A stretch of 64,000 nucleotides of DNA from Watersipora subatra (Eukaryota; Bryozoa; Gymnolaemata; Cheilostomatida; Watersiporidae). The notes below the pieces were generated by a model. That model did not search any database, was not told the DNA's origin, and saw nothing but the letters and a program-made list of their open reading frames with translations. Positions 37,074 to 52,000 of this stretch are shown here, piece after piece. The stretch covers positions 54,609,196-54,673,195 of the forward strand of contig NC_088708.1 of the NCBI RefSeq assembly GCF_963576615.1, read 5' to 3'. The position numbers and the translations under genes were made by a program. How positions within the stretch are numbered: position 1 is the stretch's first letter; each line of letters starts with the position of its first letter.

Positions 37074-40000
37074 TTAATATTTAGGGCGTTTAGAAGCCGA
37101 CTCTCCAGATCTTTTTGACATGATGTTCTGGATTTTTTGCCACTCCCTATCGAGAGCGGCCTTTTCATCCTTTGGTCCCGCTCGCCTTGTCTTTCTTCCA
37201 TCTGACATCTTAACCCCATACTGGAAGGCAGCTCTACAACGATCCAATTCAATAGTTGCTACTTAGGATTATTGCAGGACTCAACAATTAAGAAAATGGT
37301 AAGAGAATTGTGTGTCTAATACGGCTAGGATGTCGCGTATAGAAAAAGGATTACATACTTATAAAAAATATGCAAAGCTCTTAACAATCATTAGTGAAAA
37401 TATTTAGGTGTATGTAAATATGTATTTATTAGAAAATATTCTATGTAAATATTTACTATTGACCAGATCAGACTAACGTAATTCGGCGAATTATGACGCA
37501 TTTCAGCGACCGAATTAATGCATTTAATGAAAATGATTAAAAGAGAGACGAATTTGTTTTTATTCGAAGTAATGTTGTCATAAAAATAATGTTACATGTG
37601 TTAGTGTACCATACGATTACAGCGCTTTAACCGACCTTGAACTACAAAAATAGCCTGATTGTTAATATTTCATTATATGGTTGTATACGAACTATTGCAT
37701 AACCAGACGTAAAAAGATGAGATGTTGAAATAGGCCGATTGTGCAGAGGTCAAAAACAAAAGAGTCAGCTCCTAATTCAGTTTTAAGACACAAAAAAATG
37801 TAGACCAGAAGATGAAAATCTCTAACATACGATAAATAATGTAAGTCATCATCAGTGCTGAACATTCCAAACATTTGTTTGTTCATATCAAAATATCCCA
37901 CAATTCAGCCTCAATACTGACAAGAAACAGAGTAATACTGAGCTGTGATTCTCATTCATTGAAACAGAAATAAATGCAATCTTTTGCTTTATACTAAAAA
38001 CAAAAGTTAGACAACCTGAATACTTGATGAAGAATCAGAGAATGGCAGAGGAAGAACAGTTGAGCAACTCAAAGACTACTACTACAGTTACAAGCAAGCA
38101 TGCGTGAAAGGATGCTAAGTGTTTATATCTTAGGCAGGTGAATTTATCAATGACTTACTTGGGCAAAGCTTCTTTCTTCGACATGTATTCCTGATACTGT
38201 TCATCATTCTCAAAGTCCCATCTATTTACTGGTCCCTTCTTGTTGCCCATGTCCATCTTGGTATAGTCGGCCTCTTCATCTGAATCATCTATGGCATCTG
38301 CTGCCTCGTCCATTCTACAACATCCACCGCTATGTCTATGACACCACTCCTAACTATGGTATGTATTATAACCTACCTGTCAGCTATGGTATACGCTGTC
38401 ATATCTATGTTATAACTTCCACCCCTATAACTTTATAACGCAACCATCGATGTCACACTGTACTATAATATACATCTAGCCATTCCAGCATAAACAAACA
38501 ACCAGAGACATACCCAGGATAACACTCAGCGTAACTGTCAACCTCCGGTTTTTTCTTCCCGGATTTTTTTGAAGATTTTCCATCTTCCTTTGTCTTTTTT
38601 GAATCTATTTCATTCCATTTCTACAATAATAATAATGACGTGCAAAAGAATATAAAGCTGACAACCTTCACATCAGCCTTACTCTAATAACAATACTCTA
38701 ATAACACAAAAAGCCACTAAATAACTGGCAGCACTGAGCGACAGCACCATGGTTAGCAGGAAGTGCATTCTCGTCCAATACTCAGCAAATCAAAACAACA
38801 TTCCTACAACCTTCATAACACCCACAATTATTAAGTTTCCATAGCGACACAATAATAGCGACAGCGTACTAACATACTTCCATGTGGCACTGCAATACCA
38901 TCATGGAAACAACCGTGATTCAGTGTCGCTGTTTGAAAGTGAAACACCCATACGAAGCGCTATCTTTGTGCCATGGAAACAGCGTTAGCGATCAGTGGCA
39001 ATACATTTGTGCGTGCGCATGTCTTGATCCCCTGTTGCTTCATATGGCGTCGGACAGCCATCGCTCTACTATAGCCCCTATGGAAATGTGATCGGCTTTT
39101 CAGACCAGCTTAGCGCTTCGGCACTGGTACATCCAGGTGTCGCTACACTATTGATGTATAGAAACTAAGTGAATAGCCATATGTCATCATAACCACTAAA
39201 ACGCAGGGCCTAGATATACAGAAGACAACAAGGGCATCAGGCTTGTTGTGTTTAAGGCCTGGATGAATTAGTGTGTGTTTTTGTTCAGATCAAAGACATT
39301 TGTGAACCCATAGTAAGAACCTGTGATCAGTAAATACCGGCCGGCAATATGATTCATAACTTGCCTAAACTATTTAGACTTTGAGGCACAAGTATCTTAA
39401 AGGACCTTTTGTCAACCGGCATACATGTAATTCAGCCTGTTCACAATAGCTTACTTGTTCATACTGTTTGCTCAGTCCTTTGATGAATTGGCTTGTGCTT
39501 TCCTTGCGGTCCTTTTCTGTTGTCATATCCATATCAGACCTCTCAACAGGCTTGTCAAAGTATGACCGCTTTCTGTCATTTTTATCATCCCTGTCATCCC
39601 TCCTGTTGTGAAGTAAAGGAAGATGCACACACTATTTTATTGGATGTTGCGGAAAAAGGCTGAGATGCCCTTTGTGGGAGGGCTCATCTTTTGCCTTGTT
39701 CGCGGTATCATTACGCTGGAGTTATCTACTCATATTATGGTAAGGCTCTACGGAGTGAAGTATAATTGCCTGCGTACACGTTATGATAGTCTTACAAGTA
39801 ATAAGGTAGACAAGAGATTGAAATGCAATGATGTATTTATACTAATGGGTGACTGTTACCATTTTAGCTTTTAAACTTCATACCATGAGAAGTGTTTTTG
39901 TATGGTTCAAATAAATTAGGAAAAAAAACCAATGAGTTCATGGAAGTTTGTGTATAAAAAAAGGTTAATTTTGCAGCAGAAGCTCGTTGTATTCAAAGTT

Positions 40001-43000
40001 TTGATGGACAATACTGGTACCACTCGACACTGATACAAACGTTAAAATGAGATATCGGACTTTCTTTGTTTGACCGAACGAAGAGAGAATGTAGAGGCAA
40101 TTCCTACAAACTTAATTTCTGTATTCCAGAGAATACAACTGCCCACGTGAAAATCATCTAGCTTTTACAGATTTACCAAGCCAGGAAATATGTGTGTAAC
40201 GGCACATTTGAAAATTACCAATTAGAAAAACAGGATGTACATGTAATGGTAAAAAACTAACTTTAAAACACCCCAAAATTAATTTAAATGAATTTAGCTT
40301 ACTAAGCACATACATGTACTTGAAGCTAAGTTTTAGTATGTGTTTTACGAAACTAAAATCCAATTTTTAAATAAAATTTTATGACTTACCTGTTTTCGAA
40401 TTCGTTTTCACTATAACCTATTACGAACAACGCTGAACTGAGATAGCGAGAAACGTATATTACTTTTACAAGTTGTGCGAGGGATTTCGGCGAATATCAT
40501 ATTGACATTTTTGTTATTTCGTTGTAATCAGTACACCAACTGCCAAATTTTAATTCTGAGAGAAACTTTTGTTGATATCGTATGACGGAAAACAAATTTG
40601 CCCTACGAAGAAAATCATTGTTTCATAGAGTGAAGTGAAAAAATCTTATAACAGGACCACGTAATCCATGGGCGCACTGTGTTAATTAATAAACCAGCGT
40701 GCGCAATCGCGAAAAGGATGATCTTCGTGAGTTCAAATCTTCGCATAATTTTCATTACTAGATTCTAATGGCTATAGCTGGACAGACAGCAAACGACAAA
40801 CTAGCCATCAGTTAGTAAACTGGAACTAAGAACTGTTGAAACTGTTATATCAAGTGTATTCATCTGACGGGTCTGTGCTATGTTCTTGCTGATTATTAAT
40901 ATTAACAATCGAAATGCCCCAAAACTATCCAGGTTTGTTCCATATTATCAATAATAATATAGGGATGAAAATAAATATATTGTACTAGTGAAATGCCCGG
41001 GTAGTAAAAAGCAGCTTATAAATAACGAGAGGTAATGTAGTTGCCTGCCACTTGTTATTAGCCGGGCACATTGCCAATGGCTAATTTGAGTAAGCTTACT
41101 AATAAGAGCTAATCACTTGCTCTCACGATTGAGCATGCATAAAATTATGCTACTGCTCTCCATAACGTTGCGCCGTAACGGAGAGTGGTAGCATATTTGC
41201 ACCCATATAACGACATATATCGCCTAATAAATCCATCAAATTCGGGTGGCGTAATTAGTGAGAAATTGGACTGGCGAATAAGAGGGTTCGAGATCAAATG
41301 TTCCGCGATACAGACTCTTCATTCTAAGATTTTAATAGCTATAGTTGGACATACACAGACACACAAACTTAGAGAAATATAGATTATTAACAATGTCAGA
41401 AGCTTTTATGAACTATTTACACTACAGAATGTTTTCAGCATTTTGAAAAGACAAATTTTGACAGTAATTAATATATCCAATTGGTTATATGCTCACAGAA
41501 CCAGTAAACACCATCATAAAAATCCTGTAACTAACATTTTTATATCTCTGTATCTAATTTACTTGCCATTTCGACTTTACTGTTTTTAAAAATATACAGA
41601 CAAAAGAAACATGAATACTGGAGAAAACCTAACATCAAAAGATTTCTCTTTAAGAACTGGTGTCAATAACAGCGAAAATAACAAGAGATTTGACGAACTA
41701 AATGTACTAAACATGAATTTTCAGTGCAACTTTATACTTTAACAGAATTTTACCATAGAGTTTGATAAATAAGAGTTTCACAAAAATACGAATGCATTAA
41801 CTAATCAAAATAACAAGATTTAAATATATCAAATGTATCTCCAATTCTTTTTTATTTCTGTTAATAAATTGTGTAAGAGACATAGCAGCTTACCTATCCC
41901 GACCTCTATCATGTCGATCTCTATTGTCACCGCGATGTCTGTCAGAGGGTCTGTGTTTCTCTTCCCGGGCACTCCGGTCCCTTCCCTTATCAGAGGCACC
42001 AGTGTTAGCTGCAGTATATTTATCTTCAAATATGCTACAACAAGGTTACAACAGAGAATTAACATAGAATGTCAATCACACAGAATGTTGACATAATAAG
42101 ATTGCCTCATACAAATGCAGTCCAAACACACCCAGCATATTTCTGACTGATCAGTCATAGCAGTACCAATTCTACTTTCAGATTCTTGGCTGCAGACTTT
42201 TATGTGTCTATATCAGGGTTGTGACCATAACAAAAAAACATAACTGTGCCTTGATAAATACTTACTGATGACCAAATGTAAAATGCATTACAGTTGCGGC
42301 AAATTTTTGCCTAGATATCTATGTAGTTGTATTAGCAGTGCAATAGCAAGCATGTCACAGCCATGCAGTGTGCATGAATTGATGGATTTCCTGTAATGCG
42401 TCATAGAAATAAATGCGCAGTAGATCACAGCGGGCGATTCGCGGTAAGAACACAGTTACAGTAGCAGTAAATGTTTATTGAGCATTAAAATGTAATACAC
42501 TGCAAAATTACTGCGCACTGCACTGAGATACACAGTGAAGTTCTAATGCGTCATAAGCCTAGTTTATATACCGACAGCCACAACTTTGTATGTGAAAAGA
42601 CTTTCTCATCTCCTTTATAGAAACCATGGCCACCAGAGGAGTGCGTTCACTAAGTGACACCTTGTACAAAATGATAAAACTATTTTAGCAGGTCTACTAG
42701 AAAGTCTTTCCTTCAACATTAAACATTGTTGTAACATAATAGCTGTTAGATACTTATTTTTATAACAAATGTTTTGTTCTATTACATGAAGCTGCATAAT
42801 CACCATTGTAAAATAAATACGTGGGAAACTCCTTTTACGCATGCCATCTACGAAGCAGTAAAAAACTAGATTAAAAGGATACTGCCCAAAGTACTACACA
42901 GCATGATAATATACCACCATAGGAATTGATTTTATAATAACAACACCTTCTTCAACCCACGTCAAATAAACCACGCAAACATTTACAGAGCACAAAGCCA

Positions 43001-46000
43001 TATTCAGCGAGCCTTTATTATTTTTCCGATTTTCACAAACCACTTTTCAAAGTGCACTGTTAACGCTTGCGGCTATGAAAGTCGATACTATTTCAATAAC
43101 TTGAAGAACGACACCTGTGAGGTCACGAGTGCTCATACAGCTAGCAGCAGTTGCTGCCAGTGTGAATTTGAATGAAATACAATACTGGTAGCAGCGCCAT
43201 ACTTCACCAACAAGTCACAGTTTTCAGAGAATCACAGAACAGCAATGGCGAGCCAGTCTTGCTAGCCGATACATGAGATAAACAAATACATTCTCCCACA
43301 ACCCTTCCTAATACATTCTCCCTTCAAACCCTTCCTAAATATTATAAAAGCTAAAGGTAATCTACTGACATACACATACAGTCAAACATGGATAACTCGC
43401 CCACGGATACCTCAAACACATGGTTAATTCGAACGGTTTCTTTGGTCCGTTCCCACGTAATGATAAATTGCTATAGATAACTCGAACTCAACACTGTTAA
43501 CTCGAACTGTTTTTTGCCCAACGGCTACCGAAACGGTTGTTATCGCTTTAGAAAATCACTTTATTCCAAGCCATAGAGGTAAACCTCAAATTTTCGTAAT
43601 TCATAAGCGTCGTTATTACCACCATCGGCAAAATATTTTTGTCAACGACTTTTCTAAAGGTTTGGTGAAATTTGATTTATACCAAACATCCGCTTAGCAA
43701 TCGCCCTTCGGAAGCAAGGTAAAGTGAGGTAATCTTTGCATAAACTTCAAAAAAAATCGGCAAAATTGATCGTGGGTAAAACGCTCAAAAGAAAAAGATG
43801 TCTTTTCTTTTGAGCATTTCAACAACGATCAAGTTTTGCCAATCTACTATATAAACGGCAATCGTTGTGTATCTGTCTGTCCGCTTTATAGAGTACCGTA
43901 CTTTTCCGACTATTAGCCACTACTTTTATATAAGGGCGTGTCTATTCTGTGGTTTTTAACCGCTCTAACCTCTATTATAATACGTAACCTGCTATTCATC
44001 GTAGGGATGGACGATAAATACTGATATGCTAATAGTATGAGTTGTCTTCTCGATATATTGAGTCACCGATAACTCCCAAATATGAGCAGTATAAATAAAT
44101 TATATGGCGGTCTTTTTTTTCGATTCGATCGTTAGTTAGTAATCTTTTATTTTGCTGATAACAAAATAACAAAAAGCCTCTATTTGCAGGCATATTATCC
44201 AATAAAACGGAAACTGTAGAAGAATCCTGAATGCAAGATAGTAGTGAACAATTCATATTTAGTTTGAGATTATTTGTGTAAAAGTTAAAAGAAAATTTAC
44301 ATGAGAGGATGACTTCAAATAAGTAATGCAGGATAGCTTATACAAAGATAAATTGATTGATATGTACTATATACAAGGGTTCAGGGCTGAAGAATAGATC
44401 CTCTATGAGTATTGATTGTGGCAAGATTGTAACAGATTCGATCGTACGAAGCAAACTTAATTAATATGAGTAAGTAGTAAAATTAAATTAGTAGTAAATA
44501 TTAGTAGTGAATTAAATAAAATTTACTACTCTTTAAATAAATTAATGAGTAGTAAATTACATCTAATTAATATTTACTGCCAACGTGTACCGGGAAGGTC
44601 ATGTGAACATTTGTTTCTTGCAACCACTAGAAAAACGCTGTTCTCTATCTACTATATAAACGGCAATCGTTGTCTGTCTGTTTAATTGAGTGTCCGCCTT
44701 ATAGAGCGGTCTTTCCTTTTATCGTCGTACGAATTTCGGTCGTACGAAGCGAACTGAATTAATATGTGTAGTAACAGTAAATAAATTATAGAGCGGTCTT
44801 TCTTTTTCCATTCGGTCGAACGAAACCAACTGAACTAATATGAATACTAAATATCGTAACTTCGTAATATGGACTATTAGCCGCTACTTTTCTCTGACGA
44901 TTTGAGCCAAGCGGCTTATATAAAGGTGTGGCGATTCTGTTGTTTTTCTTTCACCGCTCGGGCGCATTAACCGAAATCCCCGGTTAGCACGCTTTTTAAA
45001 CAGCAAATTTTCTGCCGTGTTAAAAAGCGCCTTCCTGAGTTCTGCGGCCTATACAAAGGTGTCTATACAGCTATACAAATGTACTATTTATTAAATAAAA
45101 TAAATTAACGAGTAGTTATTTACATGCAATTAATATTTACTGCCAACGTGTACCGAGAAGGTCACGTAAACGTTTGTTTCTTGGAGCCACTAGAAAAACG
45201 CATTTCTCACCTACTAAATTTCCACATCAAAAAGGTAAGTGTTTCTTATACGATGTTGTATTGTATATGAATTGCCACATCTCCACTACTTAATAACGTT
45301 GGATTTGCCGCTGTTCGTGATAGTGGGTCATGTTCATTTCCTTCGGCAGCCGAGTTACTAATTTTTTTCCAGCTACGAGTAGGCCTAATGTAACTTACTA
45401 TTACAGAACTTTCACGAGTACTCCGAGGGTTGCGATACGCTATTGTGAAAAGAAAGAGTGCAGCTGCTATCGACTTACTGTCACCCTGCATCAGCCATGA
45501 CCAGCTATACGTCGCCTGCTCAAAAGTAGGCACACGCCGAAAACTGTTTCTTCATACGCCCGACAGAAAAACCAAAAATGTTGTCTATCCGCAAGTGTTG
45601 CGTTGAACTAAGGGAGAGAGAGGGGGGGGAGAGAAAGGGAGAGAGGGGGGGGGGAGAGAAAGGGAGAGAGAGGAGGGGGGAGAAAGGGAGAGAGAGAGGG
45701 AGAGGGGGGAGAGAGGGAGAGAGAGAAGGGGAGAGAGAGGGAGAGAGCGAGGAGGAGAGGGGGAGAGAGAGAGGAAGAGAGAGGGACGAGAGAGGGAGAG
45801 AGAAAGGGGGGAGAGAGGGAAAGAGAGAGGGAGAGAAGGGGAGAGAGAGGGAGAGCGAGGAGGAGAGGGGGGAGAGAGAGAGGGAGAGAAAGAGGGAGAG
45901 AGAGGGGGAGAGAGGGGGAAGGAGGAGGGAGAGAGAGGGGAGAGAGAGAGGGGAGAGACGGAGAGAAGGAGAGAGGCAGATGTAACTGCATATTTGGAGT

Positions 46001-49000
46001 TGTTTTACAGTATGAAATCCAACTCTCAATAAACCTTATGCTGCCCGTGAATCTGTTACTGTAGGCGGGTAATGCAGCTAGTGTCAATCTAAAAACGTCC
46101 TGGCAATTACATCACCTCAAACAACAAACCAATCTCAAGTGATAGAAAAATCTCTATACTTTTTGATAAAAACGTTTTAAACTTTACATTAGAAGGATTT
46201 AATTTGAAACAAGCCATTTGTGCTTTTGATTTATATTATAGTTTATATATGTACATGTATCTACTAATAAATAAGTAAATACATGGACTTGTGACAGTGC
46301 TCTGATAACTTGAACGCTCTAATAATTCGAACACTTTCGCTCGGTCCCGTGAAGTTCGAGTTATTCATGTTTGACTGTATATGCTTCCCAAACCCACTAA
46401 AAAAAAGACAAATTACACTGCTTTTTTCGTTCTAATGCTGTCCAAAACACAATTACTGACAGTATCATCATGATTGTTGCTGCGCGAATAAAATAGGCTT
46501 AACCTTGAACTTGCTAAGTTAACATATGTATAGTTCAATTTAACAAATATGCATATTAAAAGTTCATAAATACCATATTTTGCCACAAACTCAATTTACT
46601 TCACAAACTGTGTGGAAATCTAACCATTATCTAACCAGAATAGCAGGGATACTGTTGTAAACTTACAAAAGGGATTAAATGCTAATTGACTTTGGTCTAA
46701 CAAGCATAATGATTGCTGTAAAATTTCAACAAAACTGTATTATATGCACTGAAAATGTGAGTTATAGATTTTTTATCATACCATTAAAGCTAGAGTTCAC
46801 AATAAGTATTTAATGAACTAATTGTGAACAAAATCTTTTAAAGTCAGATTTCCAAGGTACTATAATAGTCATGAGTAAGTAAGACTCCTACAAAGCAAAA
46901 TCCTTCTGAAACGTTTTGTTTCCGTTACATGCTGGTATCAGAAACATATCAAGTTAGACTTGCTTTACGACAAACACAAGTGATCAATAAAGCAGGTAAA
47001 TAAATGTACTTTTGCTTACACAGAAACTGGTCATACACCTATGTGAACTTGAGCTATAGTGTTTGTTGCAGTAACCAATCAGAATGAAGAGAAGCACCTA
47101 ATAAGCCCTATGTCATTTCACAAGGCGGAAGAACGGCGCAATGTGTTGGACAGAATTATAGAAAGCTATAACAAACGAAAACACCGGCAGCTGATGACCT
47201 AGTGGAATAAAAAAGAAGATAAGCATAAAGCTTGTCAGTAACGTGTTAAATGAGGAGATGAATTGACACAAAACCCACTGGAACCTTCTGGAAAACCCAC
47301 TGGAACCTAAATTTTCTAAACTAAAACAAATGTTTTGTGAAACACACTGGGGGTATTAAACACAAATGAAATTCTTTGTACTTGACATTTACAGGGTCAA
47401 TTTTTCTTTGAAATTTGCAACATGGATTGATACTTTTTAGAATTCATTTTTACTAATCTCACTTGAAAAATATTTTTGGTGTATCTGAGTTTCGTTTAAA
47501 AGCATATTCTCACACGAAATGCTCGGCAACCACAACGAATGAGAAGGGGAAAATTTCATGTAATCCTAATACACAGACATTTGCTAACGTCTACTGCTGC
47601 CATCTGCAGCAATATCAATGCTGACGAATCTGCTCAATAGTGTTTTAAGTGTGCTTTTGCCTTTGGATGTTTAAGAATTCTACAACCATAGAGATATTAG
47701 ATATTCCACAACCATAAAGATATTAATAATTCCACAAACATTGAGATATTAATAATTCCACAACCATAAAGATATTAATAATTACACAACCATAAAGATA
47801 TGAATAACTCCACAACCATAGAGATATTAATAATTCCACAACCATAGAGATATTAATAACTCCACAACCATAGAGATATTAATAATCACACAACCATAGA
47901 GATATTAATAATCACACAACCATAGAGATATTAATAATTCCACAACCATAGAGATATTAATAACTCCACAACCATAGAGATATTAATAATCACACAACCA
48001 TAGAGATATTAATAATTCCACAATCATAGAGATACTAAGAATTCCACAACCAAAGAGATACTAAGAATTCCACAGCCATAGAGATATCAATAATTACACA
48101 ACCACCACAAAGATACTCACTCAATATCATCCTTTGGTTTCATCAACTCCTTTGTTGCAGCCTCATTTGCTTTTTCTAAAAAAGAAAACATTCCAAACTT
48201 TAACGATATAGGCTATGATTTGGTAAGTAAATATACAACCGTGTACAAATTAGTTTCTTTGCTTGCCCGCTGTTTTGTTGTATTTTTGCAAACATAAATA
48301 TATGCATTCACAAAAATATTCAAATCGACAATATCCACTGTTCCATAGCCAAAGGGTTCGCCTGCAGTATTGTTCTGTCTATTTGCTTTGTTCCATCTTT
48401 AATTCATTTTAGGTCAACAAGAAAGTCTCTGTTCATCCATAAATTTCCTTAAAGGCTGACTTGCAACAAAATTCACATTACAGTTATTTGATATGAAAAG
48501 ATTCACCATGTCTTACTCTGTTGTGTTGTAGGTACCAAATATGTGGGAATGTGATTACAAGCTCTTAAAAGCTCAAAACGAACAGAAAATCGCAGCCACA
48601 CGAGACCGCCATAGTTTGGATTCTCTTTCCAAAACGGCTCATATGTGACGTAGTTGTGAAAGATGGTTTCTGTTTACACTTTCTTGCGACCTTATTCGTC
48701 AAAATATTTTCACAAATATACTTCACGCATTCAATAAAATCATGTCTATTGTTCTTACGCGTCTGTTTTATCGTCATTGAAATTCTGTCACTTTTAGCAG
48801 TGATATCTTGTAACTTACCGTAAAAATTCGCTTAGTTTTTTAGCCTTAGCTTGAAGGAGTACATATCATTGTCTGATAATCATGACGAGCCTGTTGGTCA
48901 CTTGTGATAATCGGAAAGTGCTGCAGAAATTATTTGCTACGTATTGGGTCACATGATCAGATTACGACTTGCCGATTAGATCAAACCGAAACAAAACTGT

Positions 49001-52000
49001 AAAGTAGCGAGCATCTGTATTTGATACGGGGTCTTCGGTAAAACCCGAAGTGTTTGTAATAAACTAGTGCTGCGATAAGTTTTACATTGAGCTTTTTTTT
49101 GGCCTTTCAATTCACGTGAGAACATCACGTGACAAGACGATAACCAAATTTCATGGCTACGTCATCGAAATAAAGAGATTCCAATCTACGACGGCTTTTC
49201 GTTTTTGAGCTTTTAAAAGCTTGTAATCACATTTCCACATATTTGGCACCTACAACACAACAGAGTAAGACATGGTGAATCTTTTGATACCAAATAACTG
49301 TGATGTGAATTTTGTTACAAGTCAACCTTTAATGTACACAGTTGTCTAATCAGGCGTATTATTGGCATCAAACATTAAAAATAGACACAGCCTTCGAGTT
49401 TTTAGATAAGTACACTTCACAATTTCGAAAGCATCCAAATAATACCAGACTAACAAAACTGTACGCGCATACTACACAATAAGAAGACAACTCCTGAAAG
49501 AACAGGTGAACAGCTAATCCTATACAGGAAATTCTTTTACATACAATTTAAATACAATTTATTCTGAGATCTGCTGTGTATGTCCAAACTGTTGTATGTT
49601 AAATTACCATAAAATACACTGTCTTCATTCCTTAACCAGCTACCATCAACTCTTTAATAAATAATAATTTAATAATAATAAATAACGCAGGTAACAACTC
49701 ATAGTATCAAAACGAATGAATTATTTAAAATGTCAAAAAACTAAATTAGATGTAAACAAACTAGAGAAGTAATAAGAAACGATCAATGAAAAAGATTTGT
49801 ATTTCTACTCTATTATTTTTTGAATCCTTTGCACCTTATTGGCTAATGCTGCTAGCGTTATTAACTCTTTGCATACTGGAGAGTTGCTGGAAGCATTGCA
49901 CCAAAATTATAGTGCCAGCTAATATAAATGGAAACTTTGACACCTATGCCAGACAATTTTATTGTCCCATTTGAAATTGCACAGGTGTGATTGGAAAACC
50001 ATGATTTTATCATCTAAATAATCATATATGAATCAGTCTGATTTCATATTCAGTAAAACTTTGACTAGTGCAGCCTGATAATAAAACACCAGCCTGTGTG
50101 TAGTGGGCACCTCACAGAGCCCTCTGATAACAAGTCCTACTGAGTTGAAATTTTGTCTGACCTTCCGCTACGCTTAGGAAGATACATAGACCTTGGACCA
50201 GCATACGTATAGCCTATAGAAGTTGTGTACTCATTGAATTTTCTTTTCAATTTACAGTTTGGTTAAATTTTTACCTACAACGAGGACAGCTCTGCTAATG
50301 GTATGCTTCATAAAATGAAAATAACTAAGCAAAAGCTTATTATCTTGAGTTAGAAAACCATATCTTATTTTGTAAGCGAAGTGAATATGGTAACCTGATT
50401 GATTTCAAATAATTGTTGAGATCTCTACATTTATTCTATATAAAATTTAAAACTAAACAGCAGTAAAAGCAAAATAATTTCCTTAACAAAAACAAACTTT
50501 CCAAAATGCAGGTAATATACTAATTATTCACATAAAATGTCTGGTTGAATTTTTTTTCAACCAGAATTGCAACTTTTTTTCATTAAACATAATATTGAAT
50601 CACTCAAACTGAAACCAGACACAGCCACTGTATTGTATTTTAGACACAGCCCCTGTATTGTATTTTAGACACAGCCCCTGTATTGTATTTTAGACACAGC
50701 CCCTGTATTGTATTTTAGACACAGCCCCTGTATTGTATTTTAGACACAGCCACTGTATTGTATTTTAGACACAGCCCCTGTATTGTATTTTAGACACAGC
50801 CACTGTATTGTATTTTAGACACAGCCCCTGTATTGTATTTTAGACACAGCCACTGTATTGTATTTTAGACACAGCCACTGTATTGTATTTTAGACACAGC
50901 CACTGTATTGTATTTTAGACACAGCCACTGTATTGTATTTTAGACACAGCCCCTGTATTGTATTTTAGACACAGCCACTGTATTGTATTTTAGACACAGC
51001 CACTGTATTGTAGTTTAGACACAGCCCCTGTATTGTATTTTAGACACAGCCCCTGTATTGTATTTTAGACACAGCCACTGTATTTTCAGCTAATGTATTC
51101 TTAAAACTCAACTTATAATAAGAGAAAACATTCGATGAAGTTAGCACTGGAAAGATTAAAATTGGAAATGTCAAAGCTAAGCAAATCAACTATGATCCAT
51201 ATAGGGCTGTGTGGCATCTGCTCTTAATTTCTCCAGCCACTACCATAAATCATATCAAAATAACAGCTTTTTTAAACTTCAAATTTTTTTATAACGTTAG
51301 AACTCAGTAAACTCAACAGTGATAAAATATATACCACTAAATTGAGATCATCAATAACATGCATAAAAAAACTCAAATATGGAGTTGTCAAAACTTGACG
51401 AATCATAGTTATAATTTTTGGCAAATGATACAATACACACATACAAACTAGTTGGCTAACAAAATCAAAATTAAAAAAGATTCTGTGAAAAGAAAACACG
51501 AGAAGGGTACGCAATAGGAAGAAGGTGTTACCTTTCTCTTTCCTTTTCTTCTTATCCCTTCGGCCCTGCCGCAAGTATGAGAGTATCTGAGTGAGTTTAT
51601 TGATAACGATATCATTGGTGGTGAGAGTTGCTGTCTCAGGTGCTGCCGGGCAGTCAGCCTACAAGAGGGAACATATGATATGCTATAGACTTGAAACTGA
51701 AATATAGAAATAATCACCTTAATCTACTAGGGTGCATATGCTGAACACTTTTAGTTCACCTTAAACATAAAATGCAATCATCTTGAGGTATTTTGTTCAT
51801 AATAAAATTTAGATGTTACGTTTTAAGATATTTGTAAAAGTGTAAAAACCAGAATTGATAGTAACAAGTGAAACCAGACTCATAGAATCATCGTAGAAGT
51901 GTCCAAGCTGCTTCTCAGGCAATATAATCATCAATTATAAAAGCGGTATACAAAAATCCAAAGTTTAACATAAAATTCAAGATTTTTAAATGGTTTGAAA

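Larger units (their letters stand above)
43379..46377. mobile_element. TA-flanked inverted-repeat element, composite, in IK intron 8
   Basis: Left end CAGTCAAACATGGATAACTC and right end (inverted) CAGTCAAACATGAATAACTC, each flanked by TA; subterminal TCGAACT/TTCGAAC motifs recur on both sides. The CAGT start and TA target suggest a pogo/Tigger-type element. It spans 3.0 kb with a tandemly repeated block (43843-45228) and a GA-rich tract, but no recognisable transposase. The two ends could alternatively come from two separate small elements. Confidence 0.6.

Noticed and set aside
38882-39091. 69-codon Cys-rich plus-strand frame
   Set aside because: Lies in an IK intron on the opposite strand, with no signal peptide or known Cys pattern.
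45578-46087. Long overlapping reading frames on both strands (up to 169 codons)
   Set aside because: They are produced by the GA/CT tract; the composition is Arg/Glu/Gly or Ser/Leu/Pro only, with no splice or homology support.
50617-51083. CRISPR-like array
   Set aside because: Units are contiguous 26-bp repeats without unique spacers, in an animal intron; an ordinary minisatellite.
51272-51574. 100-codon minus-strand frame
   Set aside because: Read-through of IK exon 7 past its GTAACA donor in another frame.
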